This document shows, piece by piece, positions 8,310 to 17,493 of a stretch of DNA of 64,000 nt. This DNA comes from LZORAL124-50-18 sp051208045 (GTDB lineage: Bacteria > Pseudomonadota > Gammaproteobacteria > Pseudomonadales > Oleiphilaceae): contig JBPJFY010000001.1 of assembly GCA_051208045.1 (NCBI GenBank), positions 372,001-436,000 of the forward strand, written 5' to 3'. A program made the position numbers and the translations under genes. The notes beneath the pieces were generated by a model. The model saw nothing but the letters and a program-made list of their open reading frames with translations, was not told the DNA's origin and did no database searches. The stretch's first letter is position 1. Every line of letters starts with the position of its first letter.

Positions 8310-9089
8310 TTATTTAGCGAGAAATGCGCCTGCTTTATCTTTGTAAGCCTGAGACTCCCGAATCTCGGCAGCTGTGTTCCAGATCTTCTCTGCCAACGCT
8401 TTGTTTCCGTTCACAAACTGCTTTGAAAACATCAGGTAGTAAGGCTTATCAACGAGCGGCGTTTCAATTTTTTTTACCTTACCTTTGAACTCCGGGTCGG
8501 ATGCCACAATGTTGTCGCCATTGAGGGTGAGGGCAGCCACTGCGTCCACCCTGCCACTCATTAATTTTTTCAGGTTGTTCAGCGTGGTGGATGACTGGGC
8601 ATCGACGGTGTAACCATTCTTTTCAAGATCATCGCCGATGGAGTAGCCTCTAGGCGCAGCAATTTTCCCGGTTAATCCCTCGATCGCGAGCGTGCCTGTA
8701 ACGGTGATCGCGGAGTCGTTTGGTACGTACAGCGAATAACTCGACGAATGCAGTTGTAAACTGGGCGTCGCAGCTCCGCCCGTATGAGTTCCGGGATAAA
8801 AACCATATTGAAGCCGCTCTTCTTTGAAGCTGGCGGTGAAGCATCCCTCCGTTTCGTTGGTTTCTATATTGGCCAGGCAGCGCTTCCATGGTGCCTGTTT
8901 GTACTCAAACTTAACCTCGGGCAGTGCTTCGTCCACCATTTCAAGCAGAATCATGTCGATCCCTTCCCCATTTTTCATTGTCCAGGGGTAGGAGTCCACA
9001 TTCTCGTAGGTTAATGTGACGGTTGTTTCGGCGAAGGCCAGAGTGGGAATGGTTATCGCCAAACAGATCAGGCGTTTTAAATACAGCAT
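8310..9089 (-). CDS. Periplasmic solute-binding protein, family 3 (orphan)
   Basis: A 259-residue protein from ATG 9089, selected over an upstream in-frame start because it gives a signal peptide (MLYLKRLICLAITIPTLAFA, cleavage before Glu) and has a GGAGGG site 7 bases upstream. The mature part is an SBP_bac_3 fold: PWTMKNGEGIDMILLEMVDE, the APWKRCLANIE motif seen in polar-amino-acid/HisJ-like sensors, and GYSIGDDLEKNGY. No ABC permease or ATPase lies nearby. Such orphan family-3 proteins often act as sensors or feed membrane signalling proteins. Here it sits between a MalT-type regulator and a DISM-EAL protein, all leftward, which suggests sensing rather than transport (inference). Confidence 0.82.
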   Translation of the reverse strand: MLYLKRLICLAITIPTLAFAETTVTLTYENVDSYPWTMKNGEGIDMILLEMVDEALPEVKFEYKQAPWKRCLANIETNETEGCFTASFKEERLQYGFYPGTHTGGAATPSLQLHSSSYSLYVPNDSAITVTGTLAIEGLTGKIAAPRGYSIGDDLEKNGYTVDAQSSTTLNNLKKLMSGRVDAVAALTLNGDNIVASDPEFKGKVKKIETPLVDKPYYLMFSKQFVNGNKALAEKIWNTAAEIRESQAYKDKAGAFLAK

Positions 9090-9128
9090 TGGGGTGCCCT
9101 CCCAGATGGGGTGAGATATCAATATTTA

Positions 9129-9148
9129 TTATGCACTATAGTGCATAA
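9129..9148. promoter_or_regulatory. 20-bp perfect palindrome, candidate operator
   Basis: TTATGCACTATAGTGCATAA is a perfect two-fold palindrome lying 40 bases upstream of the solute-binding-protein start and after the end of the LuxR-type regulator. It is AT-rich with no loop and no T-run, so it looks like a dimer-binding operator rather than a terminator. Confidence 0.6.
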
Positions 9149-9208
9149 ATACAGTGTAGATGATTTGTCAGTCGTTGGCGGGTGAGTGTGAAATTAATTG
9201 GATAAGAT

Positions 9209-11911
9209 TTAGAGGTACCCCTGTTTTCGCCCTTCGATGAGCGCTTGCGTCCGGTTTTTCACCTGGAGTTTGGAGTAAATGTTGTGCAGGTGCCATTTCA
9301 GCGTGCCTTCTGAAATAAACAGTTTTTCGGCAATTTTTTTATTGGCCAGCCCGCTCGCCAGTAACTGAATAATCTCCGTTTCTTTGGAGGTTAATGGCTC
9401 AACGAGCGTGGAAATGGTCTCGCCTGACTTCTCAGGTACCGGAACCGGGAGCTTGTCCGACAGGCGCTTCAGGAAGGCATGCTCGGGGGTAGGTGACTGC
9501 CCTTTCGTCTGGCGAAGCAGCTCGTGAATGAGTGCCGTTAACTGAGGTTCGTCCATGAAAAGGCGATAATACCTCTGTGAAGAGGCTGTTTGAATGGCTT
9601 GCAGGAGTGCGGTCTGTGCTTCTGCTGCACGGGCTTGCTTGTGTGCGTTGATGGCAAGTAAAGAGCGGTACAGCGCCGTTTTTCTGATCTGGCCGGCCTG
9701 TTCACTCGCAGCAACCAGTTTGTTCAGCAGTTGCTCTGCATTGTGCATATCCTGTCGCTGCCAGAATTGATACACCAGACTTCGGCCAGCTATTTTATGG
9801 TGAACATCATTTAGATCGAAATTGTCGAATGCCGGTAGAATCAAATCATATTGGCTCGCATAAATCTCTGCTTCATACCCACGATCCAGTCGCACCAGCC
9901 AGACAATCAATTCGTCGACGAGCTTCATCTTCAGCCGATTGAGTCGTTGCACTTCCGCCCACTTAATGCCGTCTTTCAGAAATCCAAGGCCTTCTTCATG
10001 GGATTGCCTGGCCATAAACAGGCGTGTTTGCGTTTCATAGGCGGCACATAACAAGTCCGTCGCACTTTGTTCTTTCAGCGAATCCAGACAGTCAGTTAGA
10101 TAGTGCCCTGCCAGTTCCAGCTCGTCGTGTTCGTAATGAATAGCGGCGAGCAGCGCGGCGAGTCCATAGCCTGAGTGGGAATTCTCGCCCAGATACCGCT
10201 GCGCCAGACGGTAGCCTTCCTCTGCCTCCTGCTGTGCTTCGTGGTGAAACCCTTGTTTGGCGAACGTGACTGCCAGCAGCGATCTCGCCCAGGTCTGGCC
10301 ATACCAGGTGCCGTAGGCCTGAAAATGGTCCAATGATTGAATCAATGCCTCCCGGGCCTCTGCGAATCGGGACAGACATTTGGCAAAGAAACCTTTCAAC
10401 ACCAGTGCGAGGCCTACTTCGTAGTGGTAATCCTCCTGATTCCGGTAGCAATTCACATCATTCCACCGCGACAGCCACTCAGTCACCTGGGGAATGCCTG
10501 TTGTGGCGTCATCCTGCAAGCCTTTCATTGCGCAATGGATGAGATCGGTCACACGCTCGATTTCATGCTGTACCGGAAGATCATACTGGCATTTGTGTTT
10601 GTGTAGCCACATGATTTCTTTGGCAACCAGCATATACTGTCGGCGTGCCGTGAGCGACCAGATATACCCAATGCGGGCACGGGGAAATTTCTCAATGGCA
10701 TGCTCCCCCAGTGCCTGAAACCAATTGCCGTACGTCACGTGTTTGCCCAGCGCGACCACCAGGTTTGGGAAAGCCTCCTCCATCCACCGGGCAGCCTCTT
10801 CCCGACAACCGGCGGCGATCATCAGGCTGATGGCGTCTTCGATGAAGTGTCGATCGGCAAACCAGAAAGCAGCGGTACTGAGGCACATGCGGCGTTCTTC
10901 TTCCGTGAGCGATTGCTGGCATCGGCTGCGAAGAAATTGATTAAAAAGTGTATGAAATCGAAGCCAGTGCCCGGAAGCGTCGGTGGGTGTGATGAACGTG
11001 TGGTTGTGAATGTAGGCCGCAAAAACCTGGTTGTCTTCCGGCGATTCGCACAGTTGTGCGCTGAGCTCGATGGAGAAGCGGTCCAGCAGGCTTAATCTGA
11101 GCATCAGCCGCTGGATTGCGGGCGTTTGCTTTTCAAAGATACGTTCCACGAAATACCGGTCAAAGGTGCTGTGCATCGTGCCCAATTCCGCAATATGGGT
11201 CTTTACTTCCTGCTCCGTCTTGAGCGTGTGTGCACCGAAAGCGATTGCTGCTGGCCACCCCTCACATTGATTGGTCAGTTGGTGGATGAGTTTTGGTGGT
11301 AGCGCCAGGCCACTGACTTGTTGAAAGTATTGAGCCACCTCGGCAGGGTCAAACCTCAGCGTGGTATGGTTGAGGCTGGCGACCTGATTCTCAATTAACA
11401 GGCTGCTGTAAGAAAACGGAATACTTTGTGTGGCCGTGACAAAAAAGCGCACAGAAGGTCGGGTATGCTGAATCAGGTGCTCAACCAGTTCGAGCGTGGC
11501 GGTGTTGGTCAGGAAATCAACATCATTCAGAAAGACGGAACAGGTTCCCTCGCGATTTAAGGTAGCGCACAGAGATTTAAGCCAGGGTACAAACGAGGGC
11601 GGCGCCATACCTCCCAGCTGTTGATGCGCAGCAAGCTCAGCTGCTTGCGCATGGCGAGTGAGCAGTGCGGCATTCATTTTATGGATGAAATTGACCGGAT
11701 CGTTATCCGCTTCGCGGAGATTCAGCCAAATCGAAGGTGGCGCACTCTGTTGCCAGATCTGGTTGAGCAGAGAGGTTTTGCCGTAGCCAGGCGGTGCCTG
11801 AATCAGTGTGAGTTTTTTGGGTGTATTCTGTATCTGCTGAATCAGCTCAGTACGCAGCAGATGGTGCGTCTGAGCTGGGGGTGAGATATCGGTATCGTAT
11901 ACGAGCGTCAC
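9209..11911 (-). CDS. MalT/AlkS-type LuxR-family ATP-dependent transcriptional regulator
   Basis: A 900-residue regulator of the STAND/MalT class. It has an N-terminal Walker A APPGYGKTSLL (about residues 38-48), an NB-ARC-like ATPase and winged-helix region to about 380, and a TPR-like helical sensor region to about 820. A C-terminal LuxR helix-turn-helix follows (LTSKETEIIQLLASGLANKK through KWHLHNIYSKL). Length and layout match MalT (901) and AlkS (882). Family members bind an inducer plus ATP, oligomerise and activate sigma-70 promoters. Because the genome carries alkB, an AlkS-like role is possible, but the gene is 23 kb from alkB; the adjacent solute-binding-protein gene is the nearest plausible target. 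Confidence 0.9.
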   Translation of the reverse strand: MTLVYDTDISPPAQTHHLLRTELIQQIQNTPKKLTLIQAPPGYGKTSLLNQIWQQSAPPSIWLNLREADNDPVNFIHKMNAALLTRHAQAAELAAHQQLGGMAPPSFVPWLKSLCATLNREGTCSVFLNDVDFLTNTATLELVEHLIQHTRPSVRFFVTATQSIPFSYSSLLIENQVASLNHTTLRFDPAEVAQYFQQVSGLALPPKLIHQLTNQCEGWPAAIAFGAHTLKTEQEVKTHIAELGTMHSTFDRYFVERIFEKQTPAIQRLMLRLSLLDRFSIELSAQLCESPEDNQVFAAYIHNHTFITPTDASGHWLRFHTLFNQFLRSRCQQSLTEEERRMCLSTAAFWFADRHFIEDAISLMIAAGCREEAARWMEEAFPNLVVALGKHVTYGNWFQALGEHAIEKFPRARIGYIWSLTARRQYMLVAKEIMWLHKHKCQYDLPVQHEIERVTDLIHCAMKGLQDDATTGIPQVTEWLSRWNDVNCYRNQEDYHYEVGLALVLKGFFAKCLSRFAEAREALIQSLDHFQAYGTWYGQTWARSLLAVTFAKQGFHHEAQQEAEEGYRLAQRYLGENSHSGYGLAALLAAIHYEHDELELAGHYLTDCLDSLKEQSATDLLCAAYETQTRLFMARQSHEEGLGFLKDGIKWAEVQRLNRLKMKLVDELIVWLVRLDRGYEAEIYASQYDLILPAFDNFDLNDVHHKIAGRSLVYQFWQRQDMHNAEQLLNKLVAASEQAGQIRKTALYRSLLAINAHKQARAAEAQTALLQAIQTASSQRYYRLFMDEPQLTALIHELLRQTKGQSPTPEHAFLKRLSDKLPVPVPEKSGETISTLVEPLTSKETEIIQLLASGLANKKIAEKLFISEGTLKWHLHNIYSKLQVKNRTQALIEGRKQGYL

Positions 11912-11928
11912 GGAAATCGGGGTGCGGG

Positions 11929-12318
11929 TCAGCCGGCGTGATGATCTTCAATCAAGGCCGCCAGCTCGCGCTCCAGCAGTGCATCGTTGCCGAGATTCAA
12001 TTCGATAAGCCGTTTCAGGTGCGTGATGCTGTCCAGGTCAATATACTGAATTTTCATGCCGATCAAACTGGCTTCCCGGTGTGCCACCTGTGTGGACATA
12101 ACAATTACATCCGCCTCATCTTCGCTTAATACCACCTTGATCTCAAATGGCTGAACTGCGTCGCCTGACCAGTCATCAGCCACCTGAAGTAATGCGCCCT
12201 TGAGCGAAATATCGAGTAGCTCACATGGCCAGGTGTGATCACCCTGGTAGAGCGTGCATTGTGCATCGAACCCGATTCGGCTGAAATTTCTGCGTTCTGA
12301 TTCGGATGTATTCATCAT
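11929..12318 (-). CDS. PilZ-domain c-di-GMP receptor
   Basis: A 129-residue single-domain PilZ protein. The c-di-GMP-binding N-terminal switch is ERRNFSRIGFD (RxxxR) and the second motif is LLDISLKGALL (DxSxxG), at about residues 36-46. The C-terminus continues as two helices. It resembles YcgR-C-terminal-only proteins that relay c-di-GMP to partners. It lies directly upstream of the MalT-type gene, 17 bases away and on the same strand, so the two may be co-transcribed, and downstream of ettA. The partner is unknown. Confidence 0.88.
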   Translation of the reverse strand: MMNTSESERRNFSRIGFDAQCTLYQGDHTWPCELLDISLKGALLQVADDWSGDAVQPFEIKVVLSEDEADVIVMSTQVAHREASLIGMKIQYIDLDSITHLKRLIELNLGNDALLERELAALIEDHHAG

Positions 12319-12330
12319 GGTTTCCTCACG

Positions 12331-12390
12331 CCGGGCAACAGAGTCTGTCTCAGTTTCGCTATCTCTATATAGGATAGACCCTGTTGCCGG
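12331..12390. repeat. Large imperfect inverted repeat between ettA and the PilZ gene
   Basis: CCGGGCAACAGAGTC (12331-12345) is nearly complementary to 12377-12390 (one mismatch, one bulge). The 31-base loop itself contains the palindrome CTATATAG. There is no following T-run on the minus strand. It could be an mRNA leader structure of the PilZ gene, or a processing or termination element after ettA. Confidence 0.35.
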
Positions 12391-12405
12391 TATTGGGCTA
12401 CCCGC

Positions 12406-14067
12406 TTACGCCAGCTTTTTGTATTTCACGCGGGTCGGTGTTTTGGCTTGCTCGCCTTTTCGCTTCTTGAAGTCTTCATCATAGTCGGAGAAGTTACCTT
12501 CCAGCCAGACCACTTCGCTGTCGCCTTCAAAAGCGAGAATGTGCGTCGCGATACGATCCAGGAACCAGCGATCGTGTGAAATGACAATGGCACAGCCCGG
12601 GAAGGCCAGCAGCGCTTCTTCCAGTGCCCGCAAGGTTTCCACGTCCAGATCATTCGTCGGCTCATCCAGCAGGAGCACGTTGCCCCCTTCTTTCAGCAGC
12701 TTGGCGAGGTGCAGACGGTTTCGTTCCCCTCCGGAAAGATCGCCCACGCGTTTTTGCTGATCGGTCCCCTTGAAGTTGAATCGGCCGAGGTAGGCACGGG
12801 ATTGCAGCTGATAGTTACCGATTTGAATAATATCCTGGCCGTTGCTGACTTCTTCCCAGACCGTTTTATCGCCATCCAGTTCCCGCATCTGGTCAACATA
12901 GGCCAGCCGCACGGTGTCGCCCAGCGTGACAGAGCCGGAATCCGGCTGCTCCTTGCCCGCTAAAAGTTTGAACAGCGTGGATTTACCCGCACCGTTACCA
13001 CCGATCACGCCGACGATACTGCCAGGCGGCACAGTGAAATCGAGGTGCTCAAACAGTAGCTTATCGTCAAATCGCTTGGCAACGTCACGTACTTCGATGA
13101 CCTTGTCACCCAGGCGTTCACCCGGTGGAATGTAAATTTCCAGGGTTTCATTCCGCTTCTGGAAGTCCTGGCTGTTCAATTCATCAAAGCGGGAAAGACG
13201 CGCTTTGCTCTTTGCGTGTCGGCCCTTGGCGTTGCTGCGTACCCATTCCAGTTCGGATTTGATGGTTTTCTGTCGGGCGGCTTCCTGCTTCTCTTCAATG
13301 ACCAGTCGTTTCTCTTTCGCTTCCAGCCAATTGGTGTAATTGCCTTCAAACGGAATCCCGTGACCACGATCCAGTTCCAGAATCCAGCCAGCCACGTTGT
13401 CGAGGAAGTAGCGGTCGTGGGTGATGGCCACCACGGTGCCGGGGTAGTCATGAAGAAAACGCTCCAGCCACGCCACACTTTCCGCGTCCAGATGGTTCGT
13501 GGGTTCGTCCAGCAGCAGCATGTCCGGCTTGGAGAGCAGCAACCGGCACAGAGCGACGCGGCGGCGTTCGCCCCCGGACAGGTTCTTTACTTTGGCATCC
13601 CAGGGTGGGAGACGCAGGGCGTCTGCGGCGACTTCCAGTGTGCGCTCAAGATTGTGGCCATCCGCTGCCTGAATGATACCTTCCAGCTTGGCCTGTTCGA
13701 CGGCCAGAGCATCAAAGTCAGCCTCGGGTTCCGCGTAGGCAGCGTAGACTTCATCCAGACGTGTCAGCGCTTGTTTAACTTCCTTGACGCCGTCTTCGAC
13801 ATTACTGCGCACGTCGCCTTCATCATCCAGCTGAGGCTCCTGGGGGAGATAGCCCACATTGATACCCGGCTGTGGCCGTGCTTCGCCCAATATGTCCTGG
13901 TCCACGCCGGCCATAATGCGCAGCAGGGTGGATTTCCCCGCACCATTCAAGCCGAGAACGCCGATTTTCGCGCCGGGAAAGAAAGACAGGGAAATATCCT
14001 TCAGAATTTCTTTTTTTGGGGGTACCACTTTTCCCACCCGGTTCATGGTGTATACGTATTGAGCCAT
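12406..14067 (-). CDS. ettA: Energy-dependent translational throttle protein EttA (ABC-F)
   Basis: A 553-residue ABC-F ATPase without membrane helices. It has two nucleotide-binding domains: Walker A GLNGAGKST and GGNGAGKST, signatures LSGGERRRV and LSGGERNRL, and Walker B LLLDEPTNHLD and LLLDEPTNDLD. The linker is highly charged (the P-site tRNA interaction motif region, about residues 240-300). Length and the N-terminal MAQYVYTMNRVGKVVPPKKE match E. coli EttA (555). EttA binds the ribosomal E site and gates the first peptide bond according to ATP/ADP. It is transcribed away from the PAS-GGDEF-EAL gene. Confidence 0.95.
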   Translation of the reverse strand: MAQYVYTMNRVGKVVPPKKEILKDISLSFFPGAKIGVLGLNGAGKSTLLRIMAGVDQDILGEARPQPGINVGYLPQEPQLDDEGDVRSNVEDGVKEVKQALTRLDEVYAAYAEPEADFDALAVEQAKLEGIIQAADGHNLERTLEVAADALRLPPWDAKVKNLSGGERRRVALCRLLLSKPDMLLLDEPTNHLDAESVAWLERFLHDYPGTVVAITHDRYFLDNVAGWILELDRGHGIPFEGNYTNWLEAKEKRLVIEEKQEAARQKTIKSELEWVRSNAKGRHAKSKARLSRFDELNSQDFQKRNETLEIYIPPGERLGDKVIEVRDVAKRFDDKLLFEHLDFTVPPGSIVGVIGGNGAGKSTLFKLLAGKEQPDSGSVTLGDTVRLAYVDQMRELDGDKTVWEEVSNGQDIIQIGNYQLQSRAYLGRFNFKGTDQQKRVGDLSGGERNRLHLAKLLKEGGNVLLLDEPTNDLDVETLRALEEALLAFPGCAIVISHDRWFLDRIATHILAFEGDSEVVWLEGNFSDYDEDFKKRKGEQAKTPTRVKYKKLA

Positions 14068-14119
14068 AAATGTAAAAACCTGTTAAAAATAGAGTGATCG
14101 GTGCCGCAAGGAGAAGGCA

Positions 14120-14157
14120 GTCACCGAAATCGTGACAGTCTGGCGCTAAAATTAGCG
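14120..14157. promoter_or_regulatory. Two small inverted repeats in the ettA / PAS-GGDEF-EAL divergent region
   Basis: GTCAC (14120-14124) with GTGAC (14132-14136), and CGCTAA (14144-14149) with TTAGCG (14152-14157). Both lie in the 164-base space between divergent genes, where promoters and operators are expected. No clear -35/-10 pair was assigned. Confidence 0.3.
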
Positions 14158-14231
14158 AATATTAGTCTGTATGGCAATGTCTGTTTTGGAAACACGGACC
14201 TCACAGGGATTCTCTTTCAGGAAGAATTATT

Positions 14232-17200
14232 ATGCCGCTTATCTATATGGATGTGGTTGCATCGGTATGTGTCATCCTCGCCGCGCTCGTTTTGCTGATG
14301 TTTGGCTTTTCCAGTCGGCAAAGGCAAAAAAACGTCACCGCATTCCAGAAAAAGCGTTACGAAACGCTCTACAACGCAGCGGCCACCCCATTGCTGGTCG
14401 TGGACTTGGGACAGCTACAGCAGAAAATTCAACTGCTGGAAGTGGTGGATGCAGATTCGCTTCGTGATTATCTCTCTTTCCTTCGAGAGCGTGGCCTGAA
14501 TCTCAAAGGGCTCTGTGAGGTGAAAGAGGTGAATCGTGCCGCCCGGGAATTGTTCGCTGCGCCCGGGCGTGAAGCCCTGTTGAGTCATCTCAACCATTTC
14601 CTGACTTCTCGAGACGTCTGGGTTAACAATATGCGCTCGAAGGGGAGTGACGAAGGTATCCTGAATGTGGACTTCGAACTGATTGTCCCTGCCCTGGACG
14701 CTCGACCGATTTCTTTGCTCGTGAATGCGGCCCTGCCGATCCGGTTAAATGCGTCACCCAGCCTCAATGAACGTGCAGAAGGCCAGCAGGCCAGTCTGGA
14801 TGAGATTTTGATAACACTGACCGACCGCAGCGATCGTGTACAGTTGAAAGAACGCATGGTGCAGGCGGAAGGCTTCTGGAAAAAAATTGTACAATCCGTA
14901 CCGGACCTGGTGTATGTGAACAATCCCCAGGAGAAATCCCTGCTGTATGCCAATCGTGAGCTGGGTGAATTGCTGGGCTACAGCGCTCAGGAGATTGCCG
15001 CCATGCCCGCGTGCTACTGGGTGGAGTTAGTCCACCCCGAGGATGAGCCGTTGATTACTGAAGCGCTCAACAATGTGCATCACCTGGCGGATGATGAGGT
15101 GCAGGAAACCCGGTTTCGTATGCGCCATCAGCGCGGTGAGTACCGATGGATGTACTTTCGCAATATGGTGTTCGAGCGCGACGCGAATGGCAACATTTCC
15201 AAGCTTCTTGGGCTCGGCAAAGACATTCATCAGCAAACTCAGGCAAGGAAAGAAGTTGAGCGCAGTGAGCAACATTATCGCTTGCTCTCGGAGAACATGA
15301 CGGATGTGGTCTGGACCACCGATCGCAACTTTGTACTGAACTACATCAGCCCCTCAGTGACTGGATTGTTTGGGCGTGCCCCACAGGCGCTGTTGAATCG
15401 ACGCCTGACCGCACTGTTTGACTCCGAGCAGGTGGCCATGTTCAGCCAACACATCAAGGCACAGCTGCGCCGCCACTTAAAGGATCGTCGCTCGGTCGCC
15501 GCGCTGCAAAAAGAGGTCTATCAGCTGGAGGTCTCTACCCGCAATGCGAAAGGGGAGGCTATTGTGGTGGAGCTGGATCTTTCCTTCCTGCTCGATCAGG
15601 GGCGCATCGTGGGCACGATGGGCGTCTGTCGGGATATCACAGCCCGTCGTAAAGCCGAGCATGAAACCCGATTGGCCGCCGGGGTGTTTGAAAGTTCCAC
15701 AGAGGCCATTCTGGTGACCAATGCCAATGGCGAGGTCATCCAGGGAAACAAAGCCTTTTATGCCATTACCGGCCGGCCCGTTCATTCGGTATTGGGCGTG
15801 CCTCTCATCAACGCACTTCAGCTGGAAGAACGCCGCGCCTGGGATGCAGTGTCGGGAAGCCTGGCAGATCACGGTTTCTGGCAGAACGAGGCCGTTGTGA
15901 TGAACGCGCACGCTCAGGCTGTGCCCGTATGGATGGGGGTCACCGCGATTCATAATGAGGCGGGTGAGCTGGTCAGTCACATTATTATTTTCAGCGACAT
16001 CTCAGAGCGTAAAGCCAACGAAGCGGCGATTCATCGGCTGGCGTTTTATGATGACCTGACCGGGCTGGCCAATCGCTCGCTGATGACGGTGGAGATCGAA
16101 GATCGCGTGACCGAAGCACAAAAGCGCGGTGACCATTTTGCGTTGTTGTACCTCGACCTGGATCGATTCAAGCCGGTCAATGATTCGCTGGGGCATGCGG
16201 CAGGTGATGAGCTGTTGAGCGAAGTCGCAGAACGACTCAAGACCTGTGTCCGAAAGGATGATCTTGTGGCGCGTATGGGCGGTGATGAATTTACCCTTCT
16301 GCTTCAATCCGCGCGCGATGTGGCCAAGGTGCGCAAGGCCGCCATACACGTGGCAAGAAAAGTGCTTGCCCAGTTCGAAAAGCCGTTCGAAATTGAAGAG
16401 CGTGAGCTGTATGTCAGTGCCAGTATTGGCGTGGCGGTGTACCCGGAGCACGGGGCAGAGCGTACCACATTGATGAAAAATGCGGATACTGCCATGTATC
16501 ATGCCAAGGAAAAAGGTCGCAACAACTTCAAATTTTATGCTGCCGAGCTGAACGCGCGGGCCATCGAAAAACTTGAGCTGGAGAGCGGACTGCGTCGCGC
16601 ACTGGAGTTGGACCAGCTGCGCATTACCTACCAGCCTCAGCTCGCCGTTCACGAAGACGGCGCTGTTGGCGTGGAAGCACTGATTCGCTGGCACCACCCC
16701 GAAAAAGGTGTTCTGTCGCCTGACCAGTTTATACCCATCGCGGAAGAAAGCGGGTTGATTGTGCCTATTGGTGAGTGGGTGTTACGGCAGGCCTGCCTGC
16801 AATTGCGCGCATGGGACCGCAGTGGCGTAAACATCAGTAAAGTGTCGGTAAATCTGTCTGCGCGGCAATTTCAGGACAGTAATCTGGTGGATCTGGTCGA
16901 GGATGTGCTGCTGCAAACTGGCGTCAAGCCCTATCGTCTGGAGTTGGAAATCACGGAATCTATGCTGATGGATGATGTGCAGCATGTGTTGGACACGCTG
17001 AATACGCTGAAGAAAATTGGCGTGCGTATCTCCATCGACGACTTTGGTACGGGCTATTCCTCGCTGAGTTACCTGAGACAGTTCCCGCTGGATACGCTGA
17101 AAATCGACAAAAGTTTTATCCAGAGCCTGCCGGGTGAGAAAAATGACGAACAGATCGTGGAGGCCATCGTCGCGATTGCGCATGGTTTGAATTTAGGGGT

Positions 17201-17366
17201 GATTGCCGAGGGCGTGGAAACCCGGGATCAGGAAGCGTTTCTCGCGCGACTGGGTTGTCAGGAAGTGCAGGGATACCTCTATGGCAAAGCAATGTCTCCG
17301 GAGCATTTCGTCGAACTGTTTGATTCAGGCTCGCTGTGTCTTTCGCGGGAACAGGTGCTGCATTGA
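14232..17366 (+). CDS. PAS-GGDEF-EAL bifunctional c-di-GMP signalling protein
   Basis: A 1044-residue protein. A single N-terminal membrane helix (about 8-27) is followed by three PAS/PAC modules: about 215-335, with PAC motif LGLGKDIHQQ; 340-475, LLSENMTDVVWTTD; and 478-600, FESSTEAILVTNANG. GGDEF is at about residue 682 (MGGDEFTLLL) with an upstream RxxD inhibitory site (RKDD). The EAL domain starts at about residue 813 (VEALIRWHHP) and keeps ITES, DDFGTGYSSL, LKIDKS, AEGVET and QGYLYGKAM. All catalytic motifs are intact, so it may be both cyclase and phosphodiesterase. An AGGAAG ribosome site precedes the ATG. It stands alone before glyA. Confidence 0.93.
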   Translation: MPLIYMDVVASVCVILAALVLLMFGFSSRQRQKNVTAFQKKRYETLYNAAATPLLVVDLGQLQQKIQLLEVVDADSLRDYLSFLRERGLNLKGLCEVKEVNRAARELFAAPGREALLSHLNHFLTSRDVWVNNMRSKGSDEGILNVDFELIVPALDARPISLLVNAALPIRLNASPSLNERAEGQQASLDEILITLTDRSDRVQLKERMVQAEGFWKKIVQSVPDLVYVNNPQEKSLLYANRELGELLGYSAQEIAAMPACYWVELVHPEDEPLITEALNNVHHLADDEVQETRFRMRHQRGEYRWMYFRNMVFERDANGNISKLLGLGKDIHQQTQARKEVERSEQHYRLLSENMTDVVWTTDRNFVLNYISPSVTGLFGRAPQALLNRRLTALFDSEQVAMFSQHIKAQLRRHLKDRRSVAALQKEVYQLEVSTRNAKGEAIVVELDLSFLLDQGRIVGTMGVCRDITARRKAEHETRLAAGVFESSTEAILVTNANGEVIQGNKAFYAITGRPVHSVLGVPLINALQLEERRAWDAVSGSLADHGFWQNEAVVMNAHAQAVPVWMGVTAIHNEAGELVSHIIIFSDISERKANEAAIHRLAFYDDLTGLANRSLMTVEIEDRVTEAQKRGDHFALLYLDLDRFKPVNDSLGHAAGDELLSEVAERLKTCVRKDDLVARMGGDEFTLLLQSARDVAKVRKAAIHVARKVLAQFEKPFEIEERELYVSASIGVAVYPEHGAERTTLMKNADTAMYHAKEKGRNNFKFYAAELNARAIEKLELESGLRRALELDQLRITYQPQLAVHEDGAVGVEALIRWHHPEKGVLSPDQFIPIAEESGLIVPIGEWVLRQACLQLRAWDRSGVNISKVSVNLSARQFQDSNLVDLVEDVLLQTGVKPYRLELEITESMLMDDVQHVLDTLNTLKKIGVRISIDDFGTGYSSLSYLRQFPLDTLKIDKSFIQSLPGEKNDEQIVEAIVAIAHGLNLGVIAEGVETRDQEAFLARLGCQEVQGYLYGKAMSPEHFVELFDSGSLCLSREQVLH

Positions 17367-17441
17367 CGCGCTTTTAACAAAGCTTTACCGAACGAACAAC
17401 CATTTATTGTCGCAGGACTAGGATCACGCCTGTTATTTGTT

Positions 17442-17453
17442 TAAAATAGCGGG
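17442..17453 (+). promoter_or_regulatory. Candidate -10 and GC-rich discriminator for glyA
   Basis: TAAAAT (17442-17447) is followed by AGCGGG, 47 bases upstream of glyA. No convincing -35 is visible. The -10 plus GC-rich discriminator resembles those upstream of rplU and leuS. Confidence 0.35.
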
Positions 17454-17493
17454 CTTTTCCAAAGTGTGCACTGGCAAGAGGTTGTGAAAACAC

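Noticed and set aside
9129..9148. Palindrome as terminator of the LuxR-type gene
   Set aside because: It is AT-rich, has no loop and no T-run on the minus strand, so an operator is more likely.
13216..14097. 293-codon open frame on the plus strand
   Set aside because: It is antisense to ettA, which has complete ABC motifs.
17367..17493. Possible glycine riboswitch ahead of glyA
   Set aside because: The leader is too short and lacks the tandem aptamer pattern.
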